From: an uncultured Rhodospira sp.
GTDB lineage: Bacteria > Pseudomonadota > Alphaproteobacteria > Rhodospirillales > Rhodospirillaceae
Length of the DNA stretch: 34,327 nt
Direction: 5' to 3'
Assembly: GCF_937138205.1 (NCBI RefSeq)
Contig: NZ_CAKZOT010000010.1
Span: forward strand, 1 to 34,327
Under the pieces are notes generated by a model. The model ran no database searches and had not been told where the DNA came from. It saw only the letters and a list, made by a program, of their open reading frames with translations. This document shows, one piece after another, positions 11,759 through 19,827 of the stretch. Position numbers and translations under genes: made by a program. Position 1 is the first letter of the stretch; every line of letters begins with the position of its first letter.

Positions 11759-13974
11759 TGAGCGATCACGACCAGCTGGAGGCGCTGGCCTCGCGCGCCG
11801 GCGTATCGCCGGAATACTGGGATGCCTTCGGCGCCCACGCGGTCGTGCCGCCGTCGACCAAGCGGGCGTTCCTGGCCGGCATGGGCATGGCCGCCGGGGA
11901 CGAGGATCAGGCTTGTCGCGCGCTGGCGCACCTGGAGGCCGAGTCCTGGACCCGGCTGGCTCCGCCCTGCCTGGTGTTGCGGGCCGAGGCGGAGGGGCTG
12001 TCCGCCCTGCCGGTTGTGATCTCGGTGCCGGACGAGGTCGCCGGCGCGACGCTCGCCTGGACGCTGCGCCTGGAGGGCGCAACCGGCGCCGCGCCGGACG
12101 GGACGGTGGCGCTTGACGACGAGACCGTGACGGACGTCGGCACCGCCGAGATCGAGGGCCGCGTCTTGCGCCGCCTGTCGCTGACGCTGCCGGTGGCGGT
12201 CCCCTGGGGCTATCACGCCCTGGATCTGGCCGTGGACGGTGTCGAGCCGGTTCGTGTCATGGTCATCGTTGCCCCGTGGCGGTGCTACCTGCCGCCGGCA
12301 CTGGCCGACGGGCACCGGGTGTGGGGACCGTCGGTACAAGTTTATGCCCTGCGCGGCCGCGATGACTGGGGCATGGGCGGCTTTGCCGACCTGCGGCACC
12401 TGCTGGCCCTGAGCGGCCGCGAAGGCGCCGGCGTGCTCGGGATCAATCCGTTGCACGCCCTGTTCCCGACCCGGCCGCGCCACGCCAGCCCGTATTCGCC
12501 CAGCAGCCGGTTGTTCCTGAACCCGCTGTACATCCATATCCCGGACGTGCCCGAGGCCTGCGACGATCCGGAATTGGCGGCGCATCTGGCCGACCCCACC
12601 CTGCGCGCCCGGCTGGCCCTGCTGGCGGCGGACCCGCTGATCGATCACGCCGGCGTGCACGCGGTGAAGTGGCCGTTGCTGGAGGCCCTGTACGACATCT
12701 TCGTGGGCGAGCACCTGGGGCGCGATACCGTGCGCGACCGGGCGTTCGCGGCCTTTCGGGCCGAGCGCGGCCGGCCGTTGCGCCTGTTCGCCATACACGA
12801 GGCGCTGGCCGAGAGCTTTGCTCACCTGGGGCAGTCGTCGCGCGACTGGCCGGAGGACTATCGGCATCCGAATTCCGAGGCTGTGGCCCGCTTCGCCGAG
12901 GAGAACGCCCGGCGCATCACCTTCCACGAATACCTTCAGTTCGAGGCCGACCGGCAGCTTGGTTTGTGCGCCGAGACCGCCCGCGCCGCCGGCATGGCCG
13001 TGGGCCTGTACCATGATCTCGCGCTCGGTGCCGACTCGACCGGGGCCGACATCTGGATGAACCAGGATCTGGTGGTGGACGGCGTGGCGGTGGGCGCGCC
13101 GCCCGACCCCATGAACCTGAAGGGCCAGAACTGGGGCTTTCCGCCGCTCAACCCGGTGCGCCTGCGGGCGCGCGCCTACGACACCTTCGTCGAGGTGGTG
13201 CGCGCCGGGATGCGCCACGCCGGCGCCCTGCGCATCGACCATGTGCTGGGTCTGATGCGCATGTTCTGGATTCCGCACGACACGCCGGCGCGGGACGGCG
13301 GCTATGTCACCTATCCGTTCGACGAGATGCTGGCCGTGCTGGCGCTGGAAAGCCACCGTCAGCAGTGCGTGGTCATTGGCGAGGATCTGGGCACCGTCCC
13401 GGAGGGCTTCCGCGAGCGCATGGCGGCGGAAAATATCCTGTCCTACCGGCTGTTCTATTTCGAACGCCACCTGGACCAGTCTTTGAAGGCACCGCCGGAC
13501 TATCCGGAAAAGGCGGCCGTGGCCGTGGGCACCCACGACCTGCCGACGTTGCTCGGCTTCTGGACCGGGCATGACCTGTTGGTGAAGAACGATATCCACC
13601 TGTATCCCGACGCCGCCACCTTCGACCGCGAGCAGGACGAGCGCGCGCGCGATCGCGGGCGCATCCTGGCATCCCTGTCGGCCGCCGGGTGCGGGGTGAC
13701 CGATGACGGCTCCGGCGGCGCCCTGTCAGGCGACCTGATCGAGGCGATCTACCGCTATATCGCCCGCACGCCCAGCCTGATCCTGCTGCTGCAGCTTGAG
13801 GACGCCTTGGGCGAGATCGATCAGGCGAACGTGCCCGGCACGGTGGACGAACACCCCAACTGGCGCCGCCGGCTGAGCGTGGCGGTCGAGGATCTGGCCG
13901 ATCATCCGCGCTTTGCCGCGCTGGCCCGCATTCTGCGCGAGGAGCGGGCCGCGCGCGCGGCGGCCATGGTGTAG
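11758..13974 (+). CDS. malQ: 4-alpha-glucanotransferase (amylomaltase) MalQ
   Basis: MalQ (GH77) moves maltooligosaccharide segments between glucan chains and releases glucose. The 738-residue protein shows the bacterial MalQ N-terminal extension (about 1-170), then the GH77 core with SPYSPSSRLFLNPLYI, the 250s-loop-like LKGQNWGFPPLNP, LRIDHVLGLMRMFWIP (nucleophile Asp494), VVIGEDLGTVP (acid/base Glu542) and VGTHDLPTLLGFW (Asp594). The ATG at 11758 is chosen because it overlaps the glgX stop and follows GGAAAGGG; a GTG one codon earlier is possible. It is the last gene of the glucan operon: the next gene is convergent. No clear terminator hairpin with a T tract follows it. Confidence 0.94.
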   Translation: MSDHDQLEALASRAGVSPEYWDAFGAHAVVPPSTKRAFLAGMGMAAGDEDQACRALAHLEAESWTRLAPPCLVLRAEAEGLSALPVVISVPDEVAGATLAWTLRLEGATGAAPDGTVALDDETVTDVGTAEIEGRVLRRLSLTLPVAVPWGYHALDLAVDGVEPVRVMVIVAPWRCYLPPALADGHRVWGPSVQVYALRGRDDWGMGGFADLRHLLALSGREGAGVLGINPLHALFPTRPRHASPYSPSSRLFLNPLYIHIPDVPEACDDPELAAHLADPTLRARLALLAADPLIDHAGVHAVKWPLLEALYDIFVGEHLGRDTVRDRAFAAFRAERGRPLRLFAIHEALAESFAHLGQSSRDWPEDYRHPNSEAVARFAEENARRITFHEYLQFEADRQLGLCAETARAAGMAVGLYHDLALGADSTGADIWMNQDLVVDGVAVGAPPDPMNLKGQNWGFPPLNPVRLRARAYDTFVEVVRAGMRHAGALRIDHVLGLMRMFWIPHDTPARDGGYVTYPFDEMLAVLALESHRQQCVVIGEDLGTVPEGFRERMAAENILSYRLFYFERHLDQSLKAPPDYPEKAAVAVGTHDLPTLLGFWTGHDLLVKNDIHLYPDAATFDREQDERARDRGRILASLSAAGCGVTDDGSGGALSGDLIEAIYRYIARTPSLILLLQLEDALGEIDQANVPGTVDEHPNWRRRLSVAVEDLADHPRFAALARILREERAARAAAMV

Positions 13975-14088
13975 GAACGGGGTCATCCACGGCACACCCG
14001 GATCCGCCGACGGCGAAACCGGCGTGCCGCGATCCGATCGGAGTTACGCCGCCGCGCCGGCCGCCTTCGAAGCCTTTCAGCCGGCGCC

Positions 14089-14766
14089 TCAGGCCGCTGC
14101 GGACCTGCGGCCCTTGAGCCACCGGGTGCCAACGAGGCCGCCCAAAGCCGTCAGCATGAACCATGCGGCGGCGGGAAGGGGAACCTCGGAGACGGGCATC
14201 CAGTCAGCGTAAACGTAACGTCCATAATCAGACAAGTCATAGTTTCTTTTCGTGACAGCTGCCTCAGCAGCGTCCGTTTCACCCGAGGCCGAACTATAGT
14301 TCATTGCGTTAGACGAGGAAACATAGTCTCCATAATCATTGCTAGTAAGTGTATGCGGTGTCAATACACCCCCCAAACCAGACTGTGTCAGTCCTGTTAT
14401 GCCCCAAGTCAAAGTGGGATCACTATCGAACAAATAGCCTCCCTCGTCGACAAGAACCTGATCAAGGAGGGCTTGAGCCGCATCCCCCGCGTCCTGCCAG
14501 TCCGAGAAGTCGAACGCGGACTCGACGCATCCGTTGAAAAGACTTTCGCATGAGCCTTCCTTGAACAGGACATTGTAGAGTGAGCCGTTCACGTCAACGT
14601 TGTTCGCGCCCATGAGCTGGCCGTCCTGGTCACCGACGCTCCCGACCAGCAGTGTGACACCCTGGGTCGTGGTATGCTCGTTGTACTCCACCAACGCGGC
14701 GTTGGCGGCCGTCGCGCCGAACACCATCATTCCCGCAGCCACGGTGCCGAGCAACGTCCGTTTCAT
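14089..14766 (-). CDS. VPLPA-CTERM sorting-domain surface protein
   Basis: This predicted exported protein has 225 residues. It begins with a signal peptide (MKRTLLGTVAAGMMVFGATAANA, cleavage after ANA at about 23) and ends in a sorting tail: EVPLPAAAWFMLTALGGL, then a short hydrophobic helix and a basic end (WLKGRRSAAA). Such VPLPA/PEP-CTERM tails are recognised by exosortases, which tie proteins to the envelope or exopolysaccharide. The middle is Asp/Ser/Gly-rich with three cysteines and no domain I recognise. The ATG at 14766 is preferred over an upstream one because AGGAGG lies just ahead and the signal peptide starts there. No exosortase gene is in the window. Composition is less GC-rich than its neighbours, common for secreted proteins but also compatible with acquisition. 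Confidence 0.82.
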   Translation of the reverse strand: MKRTLLGTVAAGMMVFGATAANAALVEYNEHTTTQGVTLLVGSVGDQDGQLMGANNVDVNGSLYNVLFKEGSCESLFNGCVESAFDFSDWQDAGDAAQALLDQVLVDEGGYLFDSDPTLTWGITGLTQSGLGGVLTPHTLTSNDYGDYVSSSNAMNYSSASGETDAAEAAVTKRNYDLSDYGRYVYADWMPVSEVPLPAAAWFMLTALGGLVGTRWLKGRRSAAA

Positions 14767-14844
14767 GCCATCCTCCTGTCGTTCGGGGCGGATGATCGAC
14801 GGGCACACCCAGCCGATCCCACACAAGAAAGATAGGGAATCCAT

Positions 14845-14872
14845 ATCATAAGTTGGTGGGGCAGACCATCAA
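14845..14872 (-). promoter_or_regulatory. Candidate sigma-70-type promoter of the VPLPA-CTERM gene
   Basis: On the minus strand TTGATG (14867-14872) is followed after 16 bp by TATGAT (14845-14850), about 80 bp ahead of the start codon. Both boxes are close to the housekeeping consensus. Found by eye only. Confidence 0.4.
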
Positions 14873-14900
14873 CCGAAAGGTGGGTTTTGTATAAATTCTG

Positions 14901-14922
14901 CCCTCCACCTTTTGGTGGAGGG
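14901..14922 (-). terminator. Hairpin after rpoH, probable terminator
   Basis: CCCTCCACC (14901-14909) and GGTGGAGGG (14914-14922) form a perfect 9-bp stem with a TTTT loop, 64 bp beyond the rpoH stop. Read leftward it is followed by an AT-rich stretch (CAGAATTTATAC) without a clean T run. It would separate rpoH from the next leftward gene. Confidence 0.55.
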
Positions 14923-14985
14923 GCGATCATCACGGCCAAACATACAACCCGGCGGCGCAGACCGCCCGACCCCGGGGCGAGCCGC

Positions 14986-15921
14986 CTAACCCGCCGCCCC
15001 CGCCATGGCGGCCTCGCGGGTTTCCATGGCCTTGCGGCTGTTGTCGGCGGCGTTGCGCAGCACGGCCTTGCGCACCTTCTCGAACGCGCGGTTCTCGATC
15101 TGGCGCACCCGTTCGCGCGACACGCCGTACTCTTTGCCCAGGTCCTCCAGGGTCTCGGGCTCGGAGGCCAGGCGGCGGCGCGTGAACACATCGCGCTCGC
15201 GGGCGTTCAGGCCGTCCATGGCGCCGTCGAGCAGGGCCATGCGGTAGCCGGACTCGGACCGCTCCATCAAAATCTCTTCCTGGTTGGGGGTTTCGTCCTC
15301 CAACAGGTCCATCATCTCGATGTCGCCGTCCTCGCCGACGACGCGATTCAGCGAGCCGTCGCGGGCGGCCATGCGCCGGCTCATGTTGGTGACGTCGGTT
15401 TCGGAGACGCCCAACTCGCCGGCGATCAAAGTGACTTCGTCCGGCGACAGGTCGCGGTTGTCGAGCAGGCCCAGGCGCGCCTTGATCTTGCGCAGGTTGT
15501 AGAACACCTTCTTGTGGGCCGACAGGGTCCCGATCTTCACCAGCGACCAGCTGTTGAGGATGTATTCGTGGATCGACGCCTTGATCCACCACATGGCGTA
15601 GGTGGCGAGGCGAAAGCCCTTCTCCGGGTCGAACTTCTTGACCGCCTGCATCAGGCCGAGGCTGCCCTCGGACACCAGATCGGCGACCGGCAGGCCATAG
15701 TGGCGGTAGCCCAGGGCGATCTTGGCCACCAGACGCAGGTGGCTGGTCACCAGGGTGTGGGCGGCCTCCACGTCGTCATGATCATGAAAGCGCCGGGCCA
15801 GCATGTACTCTTCCTCGGGCGAGAGGACGGGGAACTGGCGGACGGTGCGCAGGTAACGGTCCAGGCCGCCGTCTTCAGAGACGGCCGGCAGGGACGACAA
15901 TGTCGGTGTGGACGCGGACAT
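14986..15921 (-). CDS. rpoH: RNA polymerase heat-shock sigma factor RpoH (sigma-32)
   Basis: RpoH directs RNA polymerase to heat-shock promoters. The 311-residue protein (start at 15921, AGGAGA about 8 nt upstream) has a short region 1.2, region 2 (HLRLVAKIALGYRHYGLP, then DLVSEGSLGLMQAVKKFDPEKGFRLATYAMWWIK), the RpoH box HKKVFYNLR (136-144), region 3, and region 4 with its helix-turn-helix (ETLEDLGKEYGVSRERVRQIENRAFEKVRKAV). The RpoH box sets it apart from RpoD and RpoS. A longer reading from 16014 adds 31 unconserved residues and lacks a better ribosome binding site. It is transcribed leftward, probably from the promoter near 16.3 kb, with a 48-codon ORF in its leader. It converges on nothing; the VPLPA-CTERM gene follows on the same strand after a hairpin. 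Confidence 0.95.
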   Translation of the reverse strand: MSASTPTLSSLPAVSEDGGLDRYLRTVRQFPVLSPEEEYMLARRFHDHDDVEAAHTLVTSHLRLVAKIALGYRHYGLPVADLVSEGSLGLMQAVKKFDPEKGFRLATYAMWWIKASIHEYILNSWSLVKIGTLSAHKKVFYNLRKIKARLGLLDNRDLSPDEVTLIAGELGVSETDVTNMSRRMAARDGSLNRVVGEDGDIEMMDLLEDETPNQEEILMERSESGYRMALLDGAMDGLNARERDVFTRRRLASEPETLEDLGKEYGVSRERVRQIENRAFEKVRKAVLRNAADNSRKAMETREAAMAGAAG

Positions 15922-16041
15922 GGCGGTGTCTCCTGGCATCTGGGACTCGTCGGCCGGCGACCGCGCGGGTGGGGTCGGTTCGGGTCGACGGGTTTGGCGT
16001 GGCGAAAGCGGCAAACGGGTGCGATCCGGTGGTGCGATCGA

Positions 16042-16188
16042 TCAGAAGACGACCGCGCCGGGCCAAGAGGCCGCGCGGGGCGCACCGCGGGACGCACACT
16101 GCCGATGCCAGAATGAGAACAGGGCCGCGGTTCTGCGAGCGGCGTCCGTGTCCGGGACACACAGGTCCATTGCGACCGAGTCGGTCAT
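16042..16188 (-). CDS. Short leader ORF (48 aa) upstream of rpoH
   Basis: Between the rpoH promoter and rpoH lies an ATG at 16188 preceded by a near-perfect Shine-Dalgarno (AGGAGG at 16198-16203, 9 nt spacing), better than that of rpoH itself. It reads MTDSVAMDLCVPDTDAARRT, continues to a TrpHisArgGln segment, and ends with ProGlyAlaValValPhe and TGA at 16042. The product has two cysteines, two tryptophans and a basic middle, and resembles nothing I know. It ends 120 bp before rpoH. It may be a leader peptide whose translation affects rpoH, or a small protein in its own right; a fortuitous ORF remains possible. Confidence 0.45.
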   Translation of the reverse strand: MTDSVAMDLCVPDTDAARRTAALFSFWHRQCASRGAPRAASWPGAVVF

Positions 16189-16290
16189 GGGGGTCACCCT
16201 CCTGTGAAGCGATGACGATCGCCCGACGCCGTTATGGCCGCCGGGACACGCTTATGGTCGGACCCGCTTGGCAGCATCCGACACAATGCA

Positions 16291-16319
16291 AGTATAAGGG
16301 TGTTATGGTCGGGTTTCAA
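16291..16319 (-). promoter_or_regulatory. Strong candidate promoter of the rpoH transcript
   Basis: Reading leftward, TTGAAA (16314-16319) and TATACT (16291-16296) are separated by exactly 17 bp, close to the sigma-70 consensus. The extended CTTGAAA -35 also resembles heat-shock promoters, so autogenous control is conceivable. Transcription would start near 16.28 kb, giving a leader of about 360 nt that includes the 48-codon ORF. I see nothing else in 16320-16510. Confidence 0.6.
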
Positions 16320-16510
16320 GGCGTGCCGCTTGGCGACAGCAGGTCCTCAGGAGGGCTCCCGCCCTTTCCGGGTCCAGACGACCGTGCAACTCCCGCACGG
16401 GCAGAGTACCTCCCTCCTGTGGTGTGGCGCGGGGCGGTCCTTGCCGGGCCGGCCGGGGCCGCGCATGATGGGCGGATGCACTCATCCAAGTCCGAGGACC
16501 CCGATCGCCG

Positions 16511-17716
16511 ATGACCGTTGCCCCGACAGTCCGTCCGCTGGACGGGATTCGCATCCTTGACGCCGCCACCTTCATCGCCGGGCCGTTCACCACGGCGATC
16601 CTGGGCGAGTTCGGGGCCGAGGTGATCAAGATCGAACAGCCCGGCGCGGGCGATCCGTTCCGCCGCTTCGGCACCCCGACCGAACGCGGCGACAGCCTCG
16701 CCTTCCTCAGCGAGGCGCGCAACAAGCGCTCGGTGACCCTCGATTTACGCCAGCCGGCCGGGGCGCGGATCTTCCGCGAACTGGCGGCCCGCTCCCAGGT
16801 GGTGTGCGAGAACTTCCGGCCCGGCACCATGGAGCGGTGGGGGCTTGGCTGGAGCGACCTTCGGGTGGTCAACCCGGCCCTGGTGATGCTGCGGGTGAGC
16901 GGCTACGGCCAGGATGGTCCCTACGCCGACCGGCCCGGCTTCGCCCGCATCGCTCACGCGGTGGGCGGCCTGACGCATCTGGCGGGGATGCCGGACGGAC
17001 CGCCGGTCACGCCCGGGTCGACCTCGCTGGGCGACTACATGTCCGGCCTGTTCGGGGCGGTCGGCGTGCTGATGGCCCTGCGCCATGCCGAGCGCACCGG
17101 CGAGGGCCAGGAGATCGATATCGCCCTGTATGAATCGGTCTTTCGCGTCCTGGACGAGATCGCGCCCCGCTATGCCCGCGATGGCACGGTGCGGGGCCGG
17201 GAAGGCGCCGGCACGCTGAACGCCTGTCCGCACGGGCATTTTCCCTGCGGCGACGGCGCCTGGGTGGCGATCGCCTGCACCAGCGACAAGATGTTCGCCC
17301 GTCTGGTCGAGGTCATGGGGCGGTTGGACCTGCTGCCCCGTTACGCCACTGCGGCCGACCGGCTGGCCGACCGGGCCACGGTCGACGGCCTAGTGCAGGC
17401 CTGGACCCGCACCATGCCGCGTGACGAGGTGGTGCGGGTGTGCACCGACGGGCACGTCCCCTGCGGTCCCGTGAACACCATCGCCGACATCTTCGCCGAC
17501 CCCCACGTCGCGGCGCGCGGCAACCTGGTCGAGGTGCTGGCCGAGGGACTGGGGCCGCTGACCCTGCCCAATGTCTTGCCGCGCCTGTCGGCCACGCCCG
17601 GCCGGATCGATCACCCCGGCCCCGTGCTGGGGGCTGATACCGACGCCGTGCTGGCCGAGGTGCTGGGGGTGTCGGAGCACGAGCGGGCGGTGCTGCGCGC
17701 GGATGGCGTGATCTGA
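16511..17716 (+). CDS. Class III (CaiB/BaiF-type) CoA transferase
   Basis: Family III CoA transferases move CoA between carboxylic acids (for example formyl-, succinyl- or carnitine-CoA systems) in the cytoplasm. The 401-residue protein shows the family N-terminus PLDGIRILDAATFIAGPFTTAILGEFGAEVIKIE (about 9-42, not all conserved), the R-N-K-R segment SEARNKRSVTLDL, CENFRPGTMERWGLGW, and the expected catalytic Asp at about 175 in LGDYMSGLFGAVGVLMAL. The C-terminal part includes GPVNTIADIFADPHVAARGNL. Length is typical. No dehydrogenase, decarboxylase or hydratase accompanies it, so the substrate cannot be inferred. The ribosome binding site is weak. It stands alone, divergent from rpoH, with the iron-storage pair about 195 bp downstream on the same strand. 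Confidence 0.88.
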   Translation: MTVAPTVRPLDGIRILDAATFIAGPFTTAILGEFGAEVIKIEQPGAGDPFRRFGTPTERGDSLAFLSEARNKRSVTLDLRQPAGARIFRELAARSQVVCENFRPGTMERWGLGWSDLRVVNPALVMLRVSGYGQDGPYADRPGFARIAHAVGGLTHLAGMPDGPPVTPGSTSLGDYMSGLFGAVGVLMALRHAERTGEGQEIDIALYESVFRVLDEIAPRYARDGTVRGREGAGTLNACPHGHFPCGDGAWVAIACTSDKMFARLVEVMGRLDLLPRYATAADRLADRATVDGLVQAWTRTMPRDEVVRVCTDGHVPCGPVNTIADIFADPHVAARGNLVEVLAEGLGPLTLPNVLPRLSATPGRIDHPGPVLGADTDAVLAEVLGVSEHERAVLRADGVI

Positions 17717-17910
17717 GGGAACGGATCCGCGCCCGGCCCGTTTTCCCTGGACAGCCGAGCGGCAGGTCCCCAAGTTCGGTGGGGATATCCTGTCGCCGCG
17801 CCTTGCCGACTCCGTGTCGCTCCGCCTCATCCACCCTGGACCGTTCTCTCGGTCCGGCGGCGCGCGGGGCAAGCCGGCCCGAACCACCCATAACCTGGAG
17901 GTCAACCCCC

Positions 17911-18315
17911 ATGTCCAGCGAGGGACTTCACGCGCCCCGCGAGCGCCTGTCGCGGGAGACGCTTTCCCTGCATCATGCCATCGTGTCCATCAAGGAAGAG
18001 CTCGACGCCGTGGATTGGTACCGCCAGCGTGCCGACGACTGCGAGGATGGCGCCTTGCGGGACATCCTGTCGCACAACATGCGCGAGGAAATGGAACACG
18101 CCTGCATGGCCCTTGAGTGGCTGCGTCGCAACAATCCGGACTGGGCCACGTACATGAAGACCTATCTGTTCACCGAGGGCGATATCACCGAGCTCGAGGA
18201 AGAGGACACCGGCAAGAGTGCCGGCGCCGGTGCCGCGTCGTCAGCGGCCACGGGGGCGACCGTGCCGGGCCGGGGCTTCACCATTGGCGCGATTACCGAC
18301 GGCGGGGAGGGCTGA
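17911..18315 (+). CDS. Encapsulated ferritin-like protein (EncFtn), encapsulin cargo
   Basis: EncFtn is a ferroxidase that oxidises Fe(II) for storage inside an encapsulin shell. The 134-residue protein matches the R. rubrum type: IKEELDAVDWY (27-37) gives Glu29/Glu30 and Trp36-Tyr37, and HNMREEMEHACMALEWLRRN (55-74) gives the Glu60-x-x-His63 metal ligands, followed by YLFTEGDI. After residue 92 comes an acidic stretch, then an Ala/Gly-rich linker (about 97-118) and GRGFTIGAI, which resembles the shell-targeting peptides (FTIGSL-like) of encapsulin cargo; it lies about 6 residues before the end. The ATG at 17911 is chosen for its GGAGGT 8 nt upstream; an in-frame ATG at 17779 would add 44 unrelated residues. 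The encapsulin gene starts 4 bp after its stop. A Fur- or Irr-type box was not evident in the 194-bp leader. Confidence 0.92.
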   Translation: MSSEGLHAPRERLSRETLSLHHAIVSIKEELDAVDWYRQRADDCEDGALRDILSHNMREEMEHACMALEWLRRNNPDWATYMKTYLFTEGDITELEEEDTGKSAGAGAASSAATGATVPGRGFTIGAITDGGEG

Positions 18316-18319
18316 CCCG

Positions 18320-19129
18320 ATGGATTTTCTGAACCGCAACCAAGCCCCGTTCGACGCCGGCATCTGGGAGCAGATCGATGCGGCGGCCGCCAGCGCGGCC
18401 CAGGAACTGATGACCGCGCGCCGTTTTCTTGAGGTTGGTGGTCCCTGGGGACCCGGCCTGACGGCCATCGAGTTGTCCAATGACGACTACTGCCGCCAGC
18501 CAGAGCCCGGCGAGGCCGGCGCCGTCATGAGCCGCGCCGTCTCCGTGCCAATGTTGCGCAAGACGTTCAAGCTGTCGCTGCGCCGGATCGCGGCGTATCT
18601 GTCGAACGGTCAGCCGCTCGACCTGTCGCCGGCCGAGGACGCCGCCGAGTCCGTCGCGCGTCTGGAAGAGCAGATCGTCTATTACGGCCGCCCCGAGTTC
18701 GGCCTGCCCGGGTTGCTCGACAACAAGGGGAGTTGCCGCATGGAGGGCGGCGACTGGACCAAGCCCGAGGATGCCCTGGAGGACGTGCTGGCCGCCGTCA
18801 CCAAGCTGGACGACGCCGGGTTCCGAGGCCCCCATGCCCTGGTGCTGGCGCCGAAGTACTACAACGCGCTGTTCCGCCGCTATCCGGACAGCGACATGGT
18901 GCTGATCAACCACCTGCGCCGGCTGTGCACGCGGGGCATCTACAAGACCAGCATCGAGGGCGCCGCCATCCTGGATCCGCGTGTTGGCAGCCTGGAGATC
19001 GGTCAGGACCTGATGTGCGGCTACGTCGGCAACGACGGCATCCACTGCGAGCTGTTCATCAATGAAAGCCTGGTCCTGCGGATGCAGGACGAAAGCGCCG
19101 TGTGCGTCATCAAACCCAAGAGCGGATGA
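18320..19129 (+). CDS. Encapsulin nanocompartment shell protein
   Basis: This 269-residue protein is a family 1 encapsulin (linocin M18-like, HK97 phage capsid fold) that assembles into a hollow shell around cargo carrying a targeting peptide. Signatures: the N-terminal helix region FDAGIWEQIDAAAASAAQEL (12-31), GARRF-like TARRFLEVGGPWGPGL, the E-loop segment with VPMLRKTFKLSLRRIAAYL, EEQIVYYGRPEFGLPGLL, and ALVLAPKYYNALFRRY in the A domain. Length matches shells of 60 subunits (T=1). It is co-transcribed with EncFtn, whose product it should enclose and supply with iron through shell pores. The stop is followed by about 110 bp with no obvious terminator before the next gene. Confidence 0.94.
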   Translation: MDFLNRNQAPFDAGIWEQIDAAAASAAQELMTARRFLEVGGPWGPGLTAIELSNDDYCRQPEPGEAGAVMSRAVSVPMLRKTFKLSLRRIAAYLSNGQPLDLSPAEDAAESVARLEEQIVYYGRPEFGLPGLLDNKGSCRMEGGDWTKPEDALEDVLAAVTKLDDAGFRGPHALVLAPKYYNALFRRYPDSDMVLINHLRRLCTRGIYKTSIEGAAILDPRVGSLEIGQDLMCGYVGNDGIHCELFINESLVLRMQDESAVCVIKPKSG

Positions 19130-19238
19130 TCACCGCGCGCGGATGAGGGGCGGACTCTGGCGCGGGCACTGGCGTTCGGTGGGGCGATTCGGGTAAGGGA
19201 AGGGGCTCGCTCCCCTCTCCCTGCCCGGTTGAACCCCC

Positions 19239-19787
19239 ATGCTTGACCCGTCCGTCGTTGACCTCTCGGAGGCCGTTTCCGAGGACGCCGCCGCCGTCCA
19301 CGATCTGTACGCCGGCCATGTGCGCGCCGGCACCGCCACGTTCGAGCTCGACCCGCCGACGGTTGAGGAGATGGCGCGGCGCATTGCCGGTGTGCGCGAC
19401 GCCGGCCTGCCGTTCCTGCTGGCGCGGAACCGGGCGGACGGCCGCCTTCTGGGGTACGCCTACGCAGGGTCGTTCCGAGGGCGCCCGGCCTACCGGCATA
19501 CGGTCGAGGACAGCATCTACCTCGATCCGGCGGCGATGGGGCGGGGTGTTGGGACGGTCCTGCTGGGCGCCGTGATCGAGCGCTGCGCCGCCCGGGATGT
19601 GCGCCAGATGGTCGCCGTGATCACCACGCCGGGGTCCGAAGCCTCGGTCGCCCTGCATCGGAAACTGGGGTTCGAGACGGTGGGGATGCTGCCGGCCGTG
19701 GGGCGCAAGTTCGGCCGGTGGTGGGGGACGCTCTATATGCAGCGGGCGATCGGCGCGGGCGCATCGACCGACCCCGGGGAGGGGTGA
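19239..19787 (+). CDS. GNAT N-acetyltransferase (phosphinothricin acetyltransferase-like)
   Basis: The 182-residue protein belongs to the GNAT subfamily of Pat/YncA (MnaT) enzymes, which acetylate amino groups of compounds such as phosphinothricin, methionine sulfoximine or methionine using acetyl-CoA. It begins with the typical SEDAAAVHDLYAGHVRAGTATFE segment, has GYAYAGSFRGRPAYRHTVEDSIYL (strands beta4-beta5), the acetyl-CoA pyrophosphate loop MGRGVGTVLL (about 101-110), and ends with ALHRKLGFETVGMLPAVGRKFGRWW, a family hallmark. Real substrate is unknown; amino-acid detoxification is a likely housekeeping role. It lies after encapsulin on the same strand, with a weak ribosome binding site, and is likely independent of it. 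Confidence 0.88.
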   Translation: MLDPSVVDLSEAVSEDAAAVHDLYAGHVRAGTATFELDPPTVEEMARRIAGVRDAGLPFLLARNRADGRLLGYAYAGSFRGRPAYRHTVEDSIYLDPAAMGRGVGTVLLGAVIERCAARDVRQMVAVITTPGSEASVALHRKLGFETVGMLPAVGRKFGRWWGTLYMQRAIGAGASTDPGEG

Positions 19788-19827
19788 CTGCCCGGGGTCG
19801 CTCCCTGACAGTCGCCTGACCGTGGCG

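Noticed and set aside
14887-16116. 409-codon plus-strand frame opposite rpoH
   Set aside because: It is antisense to the unmistakable RpoH and composed of shadow-type residues; no plausible start signals.
17779-17910. Upstream in-frame ATG extending EncFtn by 44 residues
   Set aside because: The extra residues are unrelated to the family and the ATG at 17911 has a much better ribosome binding site.
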